Positions 17,858 to 26,001 of a stretch of 61,937 bases of DNA are shown here, one piece after another (the first letter of the stretch is position 1; every line of letters starts with the position of its first letter). The DNA is taken from assembly GCA_002361615.1 (NCBI GenBank), contig DETK01000035.1, forward strand, positions 26,508 to 88,444, written 5' to 3'. This stretch comes from Bacteroidales bacterium UBA3290. GTDB lineage: Bacteria > Bacteroidota > Bacteroidia > Bacteroidales > UBA932. The position numbers were made by a program, and so were the translations under genes. Below the pieces are notes generated by a model that was not told the origin of the DNA, made no database searches, and worked only from the letters and a program-made list of their open reading frames with translations.

Positions 17858-19036
17858 TCATCGGCCGTTTGTGATGGCTTCTACGGGATGTAGTTTTGCG
17901 GCATGGCGGGCGGGGGCGACACCGAAGGTCAGGCCGATAATAATAGCTACAATGAGTCCAGTGATGATTGCCCTTGGCGAAAGCGACAGTGGTAAAGACA
18001 TCTTGCCTGATAGCCGATAAGTCAGCATGAGTATTTCAACTAAAGTTATTCCGGCGCTGCCGCCCAGGAGTGAGAGGATGGTGGCTTCGCCCAGGAATTC
18101 TCGTTCGATGCGTCGTCTTTTCGCGCCCAGTGCCCGGCAGATGCCGATCTGGGGTTTTCTTTCTTCGACGGAGACGTAGAGCATATTTGCGATACCGAAG
18201 CCACCTACGAGGAGGGAGAAGATTCCGATGATCCAGCCTAATTTGGTGAGCAGGGCGAAGATTTCATTCATTTCGTCAAGCAGGAAGGAGAGTCGGTTGA
18301 GGGCGAAGTTGTCTTCTTGTCCGGGGCTGAGGCGGCGGTATTCGCGTATAATCGTTCGTATCCGTTCGGGGTTGGCGCCCGAAGCGACGATACTGCTCCG
18401 GATTGGCGCCTGTCGTTGCGACTTATAGGAGACCAGTCGTACCTGGTCAACATCGACCGGGCTCACAGTTGTCAAACCGGCTTTTGCAAAGACGCCGATC
18501 ACTTCGTAGCGTTTTCCTTCCAACCACAAGGGGTCGCCGCAAGTTATTGTCCTTCCGCCGGTGGCTTCGACCGCTGAGCCGACAATTACGACCGGCAGAC
18601 CTTCTTCCAGCTCTCGTTGCGTGAAAAATCGCCCCTGAGCCAGAGACTGGGGAACCAACAGGCTCCAATTTCCATCCACGCCGACCGTTTCGGGGCCGTA
18701 GGCGGCGAAGGCAATCTGGTCAAAGGCCGTTCCGTCGCCTCTTTCTTTTAGATACTGATATTCTCTCCAGGTAACGGAAGGTCGTGTGGCGTATTCCCAC
18801 CAGCGGAAGACGCCGTCTTCGTTCAGGTCGGGTTCGAGGGGTTCTCGGTCGATGAAGAGTAGGTCGCTGCCGAAGGCGGAGAAGCCTTCGCGTACGCTGG
18901 TCTGGACGGAGTCCACCAGCGTTAGCGCGGCCACGATCGAGAAGATGCCGATGGCGACGCCCAGCAGCGAAAGCAGCGTACGAAAACGGTCGGCCTTCAG
19001 TTGCCTGAAGGCTTGCGTCCAGAAATCATTCATCAC
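17858..19036 (-). CDS. MacB/FtsX-type ABC transporter permease
   Basis: A 392-residue protein. An N-terminal transmembrane helix (FRTLLSLLGVAIGIFSIVAALTLVDSV) is followed by a periplasmic MacB_PCD-like domain (about 45-250) and three C-terminal helices with the FtsX signature segment SVEERKPQIGICRALGAKRRRI. Such permeases work with a MacB/LolD-type ATPase to extrude substrates or act mechanically on the envelope. No ATPase gene is adjacent: the gene follows mutS after 30 bp with a good ribosome site (AAGGAGGAT) before its ATG. It is therefore an orphan permease cotranscribed with mutS, or its partner is elsewhere. Confidence 0.85.
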   Translation of the reverse strand: MMNDFWTQAFRQLKADRFRTLLSLLGVAIGIFSIVAALTLVDSVQTSVREGFSAFGSDLLFIDREPLEPDLNEDGVFRWWEYATRPSVTWREYQYLKERGDGTAFDQIAFAAYGPETVGVDGNWSLLVPQSLAQGRFFTQRELEEGLPVVIVGSAVEATGGRTITCGDPLWLEGKRYEVIGVFAKAGLTTVSPVDVDQVRLVSYKSQRQAPIRSSIVASGANPERIRTIIREYRRLSPGQEDNFALNRLSFLLDEMNEIFALLTKLGWIIGIFSLLVGGFGIANMLYVSVEERKPQIGICRALGAKRRRIEREFLGEATILSLLGGSAGITLVEILMLTYRLSGKMSLPLSLSPRAIITGLIVAIIIGLTFGVAPARHAAKLHPVEAITNGR

Positions 19037-19066
19037 ACAGATCCTCCTTCTCTTTCTAATTTCTGC

Positions 19067-21664
19067 TTACAGTCCCAGTTTCTTTTTGAGTCCCCGGAGG
19101 GCGTCGAAGGCGTCGAGCGGGGAGAGTTTGTTGATGTCGATGCGGGTGAGTTCGTCTTTGATGTCCAGCAGGAGCGGGTCGTCGAGCTGGTAGAGGGAGA
19201 GCTGGACGCCTTGCGAGGCGTTTGCGGCTGCGGTTTTGGCGCCGGAAAGGTCAGGCGCGGCAGCTTCCAGCTCGCGGAGTTTCTTTTCGGCGCGATAGAC
19301 GACGTCGGAGGGCATGCCGGCCAGGCGGGCGACGTGGATGCCGAAGCTGTGGGCGACGCCGCCGGGGCAGAGTTTGCGCAGGAAGAGGATCTGGCCGTCC
19401 ACTTCCTTGACGGCGATGTGGAAGTTGTGGACCCGCGGGTAGCGTTTCTCCAGCTCGTTGAGTTCGTGGTAGTGCGTGGCGAAGAGGGTCTTGGCGCGGG
19501 AGTGGGTGTGGATGTGCTCTACGATGGCCCAGGCGATGGACATGCCGTCGAAGGTGCTCGTGCCGCGGCCGATCTCGTCGAGCAGGACAAGGGAGCGGTC
19601 GGAGAGGTTGTTCAGGATGGTGGCGGTTTCGAGCATTTCGACCATGAAGGTCGATTCGCCGCGGGAAATGTTGTCGCTCGCGCCGACGCGGGTGAAGATT
19701 TTGTCCACAATGCCCATTTTCAGCCGTTTTGCGGGCACGAAACAACCAGTCTGGGCAAGGAGACAGATCAGGGCCGTCTGCCGCAGGAACGCCGATTTAC
19801 CGGCCATATTCGGGCCGGTGAGGATGATGATCTGTTGGCCGACGGTGTCTAGATGCAGGTCGTTGGCTACATATTCTTCTCCGTCGGGCATCATTTGCTC
19901 GATGACCGGGTGCCGGCCCTGCACGATATCGATCGACAGGGAGTCGTTCAGCACGGGGCGGCAATAGTTCTGATCGCGGGCCAGGACGGCAAAGCCGGCG
20001 AGCACGTCGAGCTGCGCCAGCGTAGCGGCGTTGTGCTGCACGGCGGGGATTTCGGCCTGGATGGCCGCGACCAGTTCGCCGTAGAGGCGGGTTTCCAGGT
20101 CGAGGATGCGCTGTTCGGCGCCGAGGATGGTCTCTTCGTATTGTTTGAGTTCGGCCGTGATGTAGCGCTCCGCGCCGACAAGGGTCTGTTTGCGGATCCA
20201 GTCTTGCGGAACCTTGTCCTTGAAGGTGTTGCGCACTTCCAGATAGTAGCCGAACACGTTGTTGTAGCCGATTTTGAGGGAGCCGATGCCGGTGGCGTCG
20301 CGCTCGCGCTGCTGGATGTCGAGCAGGATCTGGCGGCCGCCGTGGAGGGTGTCGCGCAGTTTGTCGAGCTCGGGCGATACGCCCGGCGCGATGACGTCGC
20401 CCTTGCCCAGGGCGGCCGCCGCCTCGGGCAGCAGTGTCCGCGCGATGCGGTCGGCCAGTGCGGCGCAATCTTCCAGGGCTTCGCACCAGTTTTCCAAGGC
20501 GGGCGTGGCGATGGTCGCGCGGATGGTGCCGCTGCTCTGGAGGGCGCGGGCCATCTGCAGCGCTTCGCGCGGCAGCAGCTTGCCCGCGGCCGCCTTGGCG
20601 ACGATGCGCTCCAGGTCGCCGACGGCCATGAGTTCGCCGCGTACAGCGGCGCACATCTCGCCGTCGGCGAGGAAAGCGTCGACGGTGTCGTAGCGGGCGT
20701 TGAGCCTTGCGATGTCCTTGAGCGGCATTGAGAGCCATTCGCGCAGCAGTCGGCCGCCCATCGGCGTGCAGCAGCGCCCGATGGCCTCGATGAGCGAACG
20801 ACCTTCCGCTCCGGCGAGTGATTCGAACACTTCGAGATTGCGGAACGTGAAGCGGTCCATCCACACGAAGTCTCCTTCGTCGATGCGGGAGATGGCACGG
20901 ATGTGCCCCAGCGCCGTATGCTGGGTCATCTCAAGATAGAACAGCGTGGCACCTGCAGCGGCGATGCCGGGCAGCATCCCTTCCACGCCAAAACCTTTGA
21001 GCGAACCGGTGCCGAGTTGGGTGCAGACTTTCTTGTAAGCCGCATCGGGCACGAACGCCCATGGGTCGAGCGGGGTAATGCAGGCACTCCGATCTCCGAA
21101 ACGCTTCCGGAAACCATCCACAAAAGATCGCTCCACCAGCACTTCGTGCGGAGCGAGGGTGCTGAGGAGCACCTCGGCATAGTCGAGCGTGCCTTGTGCG
21201 AGTTTGAAGGTACCCGTAGAGATATCGAGAAAGGCCATACCGACCTGCTTTCCGCTGAAACAGAAGGCGGCCAGATAGTTGTTTTCGCCGGCCTTGAGCA
21301 GATTGTCATTGTAAGCCACGCCGGGAGTGATGAGTTCCGTGACGCCCCGTTTCACCAGTTTCTTGGTGAGTTTCGGATCCTCCAGCTGGTCGCAGACAGC
21401 TACCTTGTAGCCGGCCTGCACGAGGCGGGGCATGTAGTTGTCGATGGCGTGGTGGGGGATGCCGGCCATTTCGATGAAAGTGCCGCTGCCGGCGGACTTG
21501 CGCGTCAGCACAAGGCCGAGCACGCGGCTGGCCGTGAGCGCATCTTCGCCGTAGGTTTCGTAGAAGTCGCCGACGCGGTAGAGGAGCAGGGCTTCGGGAT
21601 ACTGGGCTTTGATCTCGAAGTATTGCTTGAGCATCGGGGTCTGTGGCGTGTCTTTCTCTTTCAT
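19067..21664 (-). CDS. mutS: DNA mismatch repair protein MutS
   Basis: An 865-residue MutS1. The mismatch-reading F-x-E motif is at 34-36 (VGDFYETYGE). The connector, lever and clamp domains follow, then the ABC-type ATPase with Walker A TGPNMAGKSAF (near residue 618) and a conserved VLLDEIGRGTSTFDG. It recognises mispairs and recruits MutL. The ATG at 21664 is used rather than an in-frame TTG at 21673. A TATTTTTG box ends only 7 bp upstream, which would give a nearly leaderless mRNA. The MacB-type permease follows in the same direction. Confidence 0.97.
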   Translation of the reverse strand: MKEKDTPQTPMLKQYFEIKAQYPEALLLYRVGDFYETYGEDALTASRVLGLVLTRKSAGSGTFIEMAGIPHHAIDNYMPRLVQAGYKVAVCDQLEDPKLTKKLVKRGVTELITPGVAYNDNLLKAGENNYLAAFCFSGKQVGMAFLDISTGTFKLAQGTLDYAEVLLSTLAPHEVLVERSFVDGFRKRFGDRSACITPLDPWAFVPDAAYKKVCTQLGTGSLKGFGVEGMLPGIAAAGATLFYLEMTQHTALGHIRAISRIDEGDFVWMDRFTFRNLEVFESLAGAEGRSLIEAIGRCCTPMGGRLLREWLSMPLKDIARLNARYDTVDAFLADGEMCAAVRGELMAVGDLERIVAKAAAGKLLPREALQMARALQSSGTIRATIATPALENWCEALEDCAALADRIARTLLPEAAAALGKGDVIAPGVSPELDKLRDTLHGGRQILLDIQQRERDATGIGSLKIGYNNVFGYYLEVRNTFKDKVPQDWIRKQTLVGAERYITAELKQYEETILGAEQRILDLETRLYGELVAAIQAEIPAVQHNAATLAQLDVLAGFAVLARDQNYCRPVLNDSLSIDIVQGRHPVIEQMMPDGEEYVANDLHLDTVGQQIIILTGPNMAGKSAFLRQTALICLLAQTGCFVPAKRLKMGIVDKIFTRVGASDNISRGESTFMVEMLETATILNNLSDRSLVLLDEIGRGTSTFDGMSIAWAIVEHIHTHSRAKTLFATHYHELNELEKRYPRVHNFHIAVKEVDGQILFLRKLCPGGVAHSFGIHVARLAGMPSDVVYRAEKKLRELEAAAPDLSGAKTAAANASQGVQLSLYQLDDPLLLDIKDELTRIDINKLSPLDAFDALRGLKKKLGL

Positions 21665-21670
21665 CGATAG

Positions 21671-21709
21671 CAAAAATACCGAAAAATTCGACGCAGAATG
21701 CTATCTTTG
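21671..21709. promoter_or_regulatory. Divergent promoters for mutS (-) and the serine hydrolase (+)
   Basis: On the minus strand TATTTTTG reads from 21678 to 21671 and would start transcription almost at the mutS ATG. On the plus strand TATCTTTG (21702-21709) precedes the hydrolase ATG at 21773 by 64 bp. Clear -33 elements are not seen. Confidence 0.55.
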
Positions 21710-21772
21710 TAAGAGAATTTGCGGGAACAATCCCGAATTCTCCACCGCCGAATCTGTAAAAAAACCATAAAA

Positions 21773-22918
21773 ATGAAAAAACGACTCTTTGCCTTCGGCC
21801 TGATGGCCGCCCTGCTGCTTTCGGGCTGCGAAACCCCTGCCCAGAAATTTGAAAAAGACATGGAGGCATTTCTTGCCGAAATCGACGCGGTCGGCGTGAG
21901 CTGCGCCGTGGTAAAGGACAACAAGATCATCTACCACCAGAACTTCGGCGTAAAGGACCTGGCCACCCAGGAACCGGTTGACGACCAGACGATCTTCCGT
22001 ATCGCCTCCATCTCCAAGTCGTTCACGGCCACCGGCCTGCTGCAGCAGGTCGAGCAGGGCAAGCTCGCCCTCACCGACGATGTGAGCGACCTGATCGGCT
22101 TCAAGGTCCGCAATCCCCGTTTCCCCGACACCCCGATTACCCTGGAAATGCTGCTCTCGCACACCTCCAGCATCAACGACAGCCAGGGCTATTGGACCAC
22201 CATCGACATCATCAACCCCGACTGCAACCCCGACGTGGCCCTCTGCTACAACGACTACGAACCCGGCAGCGGCGGCTATGAATACTGCAATCTCAACCTC
22301 AATATGGCCGGCACCATCCTCGAACGCGTATCGGGCGAGCGCTTCGACCAGTATGTGGTGAACCATATCCTCCGTCCGCTGGGCCTCTATGGCGGCTACT
22401 GCGTGGATTCCCTCGACAGCCGCCGCTTCGCGCATCTCTATGAGTGGAATGCAGAAGAAGGCAAGTACGAAGATACCTATGCTGACGCTTACGCTCCCCG
22501 CAGCGAGAAGGTGGCCAATTACTTGATGGGCCACGACGCCCTGATCTTCTCGCCCACCGGCGGCATGAAGATCTCCGCCCTCGACCTGGCGCGCTACATG
22601 ACGATGCACATGAACTACGGCACCACCCCCGACGGCGTAAAGATCATCTCCGAAGAAAGCTCCCGCAACATGCAGGTTCCCCGTTCCGAACCGGAACACT
22701 ACGGCCTGAACCTTTGGTTAGCCGACGACTATGTGCCCGGCGTGACCCTGGTGGGCCACACCGGCGGCGCCTATGGCCTGCGCAGTGCCATGTTCTTCAA
22801 CCCGGACGAGAAATACGGCTTCGTGATCATCTGCAGCGGTCACCATTCGCCGGAAGGCACGCCGAACGTGCTCTACGGCGGCATTGAGCGGATGTACAAG
22901 CATTTCATCGCCAAGTAA
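21773..22918 (+). CDS. Serine hydrolase lipoprotein, class C beta-lactamase/AmpH-like family
   Basis: A 381-residue protein. MKKRLFAFGLMAALLLSGC is a lipoprotein signal with Cys19; the longer in-frame start at 21719 would precede it. The SxxK nucleophile motif is S79-I-S-K82, a YxN-type motif appears in EYCNLNLN near residue 170, and the third motif is HTGG near the C terminus. These are the penicillin-binding/beta-lactamase fold residues. Members act as D,D-peptidases, esterases or muropeptide enzymes more often than as true beta-lactamases. Its stop overlaps the rsmA start by 1 nt (TAATG), so the two are coupled. Confidence 0.88.
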   Translation: MKKRLFAFGLMAALLLSGCETPAQKFEKDMEAFLAEIDAVGVSCAVVKDNKIIYHQNFGVKDLATQEPVDDQTIFRIASISKSFTATGLLQQVEQGKLALTDDVSDLIGFKVRNPRFPDTPITLEMLLSHTSSINDSQGYWTTIDIINPDCNPDVALCYNDYEPGSGGYEYCNLNLNMAGTILERVSGERFDQYVVNHILRPLGLYGGYCVDSLDSRRFAHLYEWNAEEGKYEDTYADAYAPRSEKVANYLMGHDALIFSPTGGMKISALDLARYMTMHMNYGTTPDGVKIISEESSRNMQVPRSEPEHYGLNLWLADDYVPGVTLVGHTGGAYGLRSAMFFNPDEKYGFVIICSGHHSPEGTPNVLYGGIERMYKHFIAK

Positions 22919-23700
22919 TGAAGCAGCCGGTCCGCCCCAAAAAGGCCCTCGGCCAGCATTTCCTCACCGACCAGGGTGTCGCCCAGGCCATCGTGGCTGC
23001 TCTCCGCAGCCGCGGGCCCGTGTTGGAAGTCGGCCCGGGCACCGGCGTCCTGACCCGCTATCTCCTGCAGGATCCCGCCCTCCAACTCAAGGTGGTCGAG
23101 ATCGACACGGAAAGCGTGCGCTACCTGCTCGAGCATTACCCGAGGCTCGCCCCGAACCTCTATGAGGCGGATTTCCTGCAGATGGATCTCCAGCGGCTCT
23201 TCCCCGATGACGGACATTTCGCCCTGATCGGCAACTTCCCGTACAACATCTCCTCCCAGATCTTTTTCAAAGTACTGGACACCCGCGAACGGATCCCCGA
23301 GGTGGTCTGCATGATCCAAAAAGAAGTGGCCGAACGCCTGGCCGCCGGCCCCGGAACCAAGACCTACGGCATCCTCTCGGTCCTCCTCCAGGCCTGGTAC
23401 GACATCGAATACCTCTTCACCGTGGGCGAGGGCGCCTTCGTGCCCCCGCCCAAAGTCAAGAGCGCCGTCATCCGTCTGACCCGCAACGACCGCGCAACCC
23501 TCGCCTGCGACGAAGATCTCTTCAAGAAAGTAGTCAAGACGACGTTCAACCAGCGCCGCAAAACCATCCGCAACTCCCTCAAGCCCATCCTCGCCTCCCT
23601 CCCGACCCTCCCGTCCTACATCCCCTACCTCGACGCCCGCCCCGAACAACTCTCCGTCGAAGAGTTCGTCGAACTGACCGCCTCGCTGACCGCGCGCTGA
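22918..23700 (+). CDS. rsmA: 16S rRNA (adenine1518-N6/adenine1519-N6)-dimethyltransferase
   Basis: A 260-residue KsgA-family enzyme that dimethylates two adenines in the 3' hairpin of 16S rRNA during small-subunit maturation. SAM-binding motif I is EVGPGTGVLT near residue 38, motif IV is NFPYNISSQI near residue 104, and the C-terminal helical domain has TFNQRRKTIRNSLKP. The N terminus RPKKALGQHFLTD is diagnostic. The ATG overlaps the preceding TAA by 1 nt. The 324 bp after it hold a degenerate GACCGCTGGC-type repetition (23701-23800), element R6 and the promoter of the next gene. Confidence 0.97.
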   Translation: MKQPVRPKKALGQHFLTDQGVAQAIVAALRSRGPVLEVGPGTGVLTRYLLQDPALQLKVVEIDTESVRYLLEHYPRLAPNLYEADFLQMDLQRLFPDDGHFALIGNFPYNISSQIFFKVLDTRERIPEVVCMIQKEVAERLAAGPGTKTYGILSVLLQAWYDIEYLFTVGEGAFVPPPKVKSAVIRLTRNDRATLACDEDLFKKVVKTTFNQRRKTIRNSLKPILASLPTLPSYIPYLDARPEQLSVEEFVELTASLTAR

Positions 23701-23828
23701 CGGTTCGCTTATCGACCGCTGGCTGCTCGCTGGCTACTCGTTGACCGGCCGCTTAACATCTTGCTGATTGACCGCTGGCAGCCTGCTGACCGTCTCGCAA
23801 CCGTTCTACTGCCGTCCCACTTTTTTCG

Positions 23829-23935
23829 CTGCAACGGACACAATTGATTATCAGCTGTTTATGTAAGTTGATCCCCCTGAAAAAGGAGGGGATCAACTTC
23901 TGTAAATCGCTGTAAATCAGCTGCGTCCGTTGCAG
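23829..23935. mobile_element. MITE-like element R6 with 11-bp terminal inverted repeats
   Basis: Perfect termini CTGCAACGGAC (23829-23839) and GTCCGTTGCAG (23925-23935) enclose 85 bp, at the centre of which AAGTTGATCCCC (23865-23876) pairs perfectly with GGGGATCAACTT (23888-23899). It has no coding capacity. A looser relative of the central hairpin (26033-26055), also followed by a GCTGTAAATC motif, lies in the repeat patch 2 kb downstream. Target-site duplications are not evident. Confidence 0.65.
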
Positions 23936-23971
23936 GCCACAGGAGGGGGTGCTGGATGTGGGTGTATTTGA

Positions 23972-24003
23972 TTTGCTTTAGGCGGGTGCGGCGATTATCT
24001 TTG
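23972..24003 (+). promoter_or_regulatory. Promoter of the endonuclease/phosphatase-family gene
   Basis: TTTG (23972-23975), 20 bp, TATCTTTG (23996-24003): both elements match. It places the transcript start near 24010 and therefore supports the ATG at 24025 rather than the one at 23956. Confidence 0.7.
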
Positions 24004-24024
24004 TACTGGAAATTGAGGACGAAG

Positions 24025-25089
24025 ATGTGGCGATGGATGTGGATCCTGTTGGAGGTGTGGGTTGTGATGTTCTGGAATGTGGAGTGTCTGTTCGACCCTT
24101 TCGACGACCCTTTGAAAAACGATGATGAATTTACGGCCGGTGCCCTGCGGCACTGGACTTGGTCCCGTTTCGAGAAAAAGCGCGACGGGATCGTCCAGAC
24201 AATCATGGCCGTTGCCGACCAGACCGGCGAACTGCCCGCTTTGGTCGGCCTGGCCGAAGTAGAGAACCGGATGGTAGTGTCGCAGCTGGTCAGGAAGACC
24301 CTGTTGGAGGAGTTGGGCTACGGCTACATCCATCGGGAGTCACCCGACGAACGCGGCATCGATGTTGCCCTTCTCTATCGCAAAGATTGTTTCCGCCCCC
24401 TGACAGTTGATTCCCTGCGCATCTCCGGCCACGTCACCCGCGACATCCTCTACGTCAAGATGCGCCGGTTATCCCAGATTGGCACCCATGCGGGGGACCT
24501 TTCTCACCGCACACTAGTTCCAGCTCAAGTCGTGAATGACACTATCGGTGCCGCCCCATCGGTCAGTCCCGTCAATGGCTCTTCCGTCATTCCCGGCTCC
24601 GACCGGGAATCTGTGCACGTGTTTGTGGTGCATTTTCCTTCGAAGCGGGGTGGGGCGCGGGCTTCGGACGGGCGGCGGGCGGCGGCGAAGGGGGTGTTGG
24701 AGCGGGCGGTCGATTCGCTGCTGCGGATCGACCCTGCCAGCTGCATCCTGGTGATGGGCGACTTCAACGAAGCCGCCGTCACCGTGGCTGGCCTCGCCGC
24801 CCCGCCCTTCGCCGCCCCGCTCGCGGTTCCGTCCACCGCCGTTGCAGCATCAACCCCTGCGCAGTCCGCCGCTCCGGGCACCATCAAATACCACGGTCGG
24901 TGGGAGCAGATCGATCATTTCTTCGTCTCGCCATCTATGGATGGCCAAATGCAGATCTTCGCCCCGCCGTTCCTCCTCGAGGACGACCCCGCCTATCTGG
25001 GCAGCAAGCCCCGTCGAACCTACATCGGCCCTCGTTACCATGGCGGCCTCTCCGACCACCTGCCCATTATTTTCAAAGCGGGAGATTAA
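24025..25089 (+). CDS. Endonuclease/exonuclease/phosphatase (EEP) family protein
   Basis: About 354 residues from ATG 24025, after a short hydrophobic N terminus. The EEP (DNase I-like) motifs are all present: FWNVECLFDPFDDP, GLAEVENR with the metal-binding Glu, RGIDVALLYR, MGDFNEA and the final SDHLPIIF with the catalytic Asp-His. Compared with the usual family layout there are two added stretches: residues about 150-196 (SQIGTHAGD to DRES), between two core strands and including repeat R3, and an Ala/Pro-rich linker (AAPPFAAPLAVPSTAVAAS) after GDFNEA. Substrate (DNA, phospholipid or phosphoester) is not determined. A decayed copy of its 3' end lies 0.9 kb downstream. The longer start at 23956 precedes the promoter. 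Confidence 0.8.
   Translation: MWRWMWILLEVWVVMFWNVECLFDPFDDPLKNDDEFTAGALRHWTWSRFEKKRDGIVQTIMAVADQTGELPALVGLAEVENRMVVSQLVRKTLLEELGYGYIHRESPDERGIDVALLYRKDCFRPLTVDSLRISGHVTRDILYVKMRRLSQIGTHAGDLSHRTLVPAQVVNDTIGAAPSVSPVNGSSVIPGSDRESVHVFVVHFPSKRGGARASDGRRAAAKGVLERAVDSLLRIDPASCILVMGDFNEAAVTVAGLAAPPFAAPLAVPSTAVAASTPAQSAAPGTIKYHGRWEQIDHFFVSPSMDGQMQIFAPPFLLEDDPAYLGSKPRRTYIGPRYHGGLSDHLPIIFKAGD
24582..24612 (+). repeat. Palindromic element R3, copy 2, in frame inside the EEP gene
   Basis: TTCCGTCATTCCCGG, a 6-base loop CTCCGA, then CCGGGAATCT. Apart from the loop it is identical to the copy in mfd and is read in the same frame (SVIPG). It lies in an inserted loop of the protein between core beta strands. 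Confidence 0.85.
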
Positions 25090-25148
25090 CGAACTGTCAT
25101 TCAGTAGAAGATAACGGGATACCGTTCATTCTGTCGCATTTTTACGCA

Positions 25149-25184
25149 GTGACACAGACCGTTCATCTGTCTCGTCTGTGTCAC
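25149..25184. repeat. Perfect 11-bp hairpin downstream of the EEP gene
   Basis: GTGACACAGAC (25149-25159) and GTCTGTGTCAC (25174-25184) with a 14-nt loop, 60 bp after the EEP stop. There is no T-run, so it is a poor intrinsic terminator; it may stabilise the 3' end. Confidence 0.6.
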
Positions 25185-25296
25185 CGTAAGGACAAAGGCG
25201 CAGACGTTTACTTGTTCAGGGCACTCACTTTTCCTAGGTCCTGGAGTTGCCTTACAGCGTCAACAAATTGTCGATTGCTTCGTTCTTGGAGTGGAG

Positions 25297-25368
25297 CGGT
25301 TATCTCCTGCCAGCGGGCAGGCCCCCATGAGGCCAGGGGTTCCTGCCCGACGCTGCCAAGGATAACCG
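25297..25368. repeat. Palindromic element R8, copy A
   Basis: CGGTTATC (25297-25304) and GATAACCG (25361-25368) bound a 72-bp imperfect palindrome with a GC-rich core. A related unit follows at 25438. Confidence 0.65.
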
Positions 25369-25437
25369 CATATCTCTCTGTGTTCGGCCGGAAGCGGTGT
25401 GGGCGGTCAGAGCAGCTTGTGGCGGAGGAGGTTAGGT

Positions 25438-25502
25438 GGTTATCTCCCGTCCTGGCCCGCAGGAGCCTGAGGAGGGGCTCCCGGGCCCGGCCGAGGATAA
25501 CC
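25438..25502. repeat. Palindromic element R8, copy B
   Basis: GGTTATC (25438-25444) and GATAACC (25496-25502) with a GC-rich core that is diverged from copy A but shares GGTTATCTCC at the left and AGGATAACCG at the right. The two copies are in the same orientation, 69 bp apart. Confidence 0.65.
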
Positions 25503-25616
25503 GTTCGTCCAAAAGGGGTTTGCGAGTCGTGATTCCGAAATACGTTTGATCCCAAGAGGGGCATCGATCATTCGCGGCCCGGAGTAAAACGAGGCGTCCA
25601 TGTGGCTGTAAAACAG

Positions 25617-25669
25617 ATTATTTCCATTATTCGTGTGCGCAAAAACGCACACGATTGTTGGATAATAAC
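25617..25669. repeat. Hairpin with A-rich loop
   Basis: CGTGTGCG (25632-25639) pairs with CGCACACG (25646-25653), and the flanks ATTATTTCCATTAT and ATTGTTGGATAATAAC extend the stem imperfectly. Confidence 0.55.
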
Positions 25670-25750
25670 TAACTGTCAGAACGATAAGTGCCACGAATGA
25701 TGAAGGGAAGCATGCTTTGACAACGCTGTGGTGCTTAGAATTGGCGATGT

Positions 25751-25934
25751 CCCTTGTTTTGCAACCATCGCGCGGCGGGTTATTTGATAAGTCGCTAATA
25801 ATCAATGCATACCTTCTCGGCCATCCGCGCAGTTAGCTACCCGGACGTGGGACTGAGCGTCTTGTGTAAAAACTATGCGCTGAGAATCAGGTCTTTACCT
25901 AAATGTTTGCCGCGCGATGGTTACAAAACAAGGG
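25751..25934. mobile_element. 184-bp segment bounded by 25-bp inverted repeats
   Basis: The segment at 25751-25775 is the reverse complement of 25910-25934 with one mismatch in 25 (CCGCGCGATGG... to ...CAAAACAAGGG). The 134 bp between are A/T-richer and non-coding. This looks like a small non-autonomous transposable element or the remnant of a larger one. It ends 16 bp before the EEP 3' fragment. Confidence 0.6.
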
Positions 25935-25950
25935 GAGGCCGTGCTGATTC

Positions 25951-26001
25951 AATGGCGACCTCTCCGACCATCTGTCAATCATTTTCAAAGCTGGAGATTA
26001 A
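25951..26001 (+). pseudogene. Decayed duplicate of the 3' end of the EEP gene
   Basis: The frame at 25951-26001 encodes NGDLSDHLSIIFKAGD and a TAA, compared with HGGLSDHLPIIFKAGD and a TAA at the end of the intact gene. Similarity continues past the stop (cagtaaaatataag against cagtagaagataac). An in-frame TGA lies two codons upstream (25945-25947), so only the last catalytic motif and tail survive. It marks a past tandem duplication whose interior was replaced by repeats. Confidence 0.8.

Noticed and set aside
24900..25532. A 210-codon frame running out of the EEP gene into the repeat patch
   Set aside because: Starts inside the EEP gene in another frame and passes through palindromes; no family resemblance.
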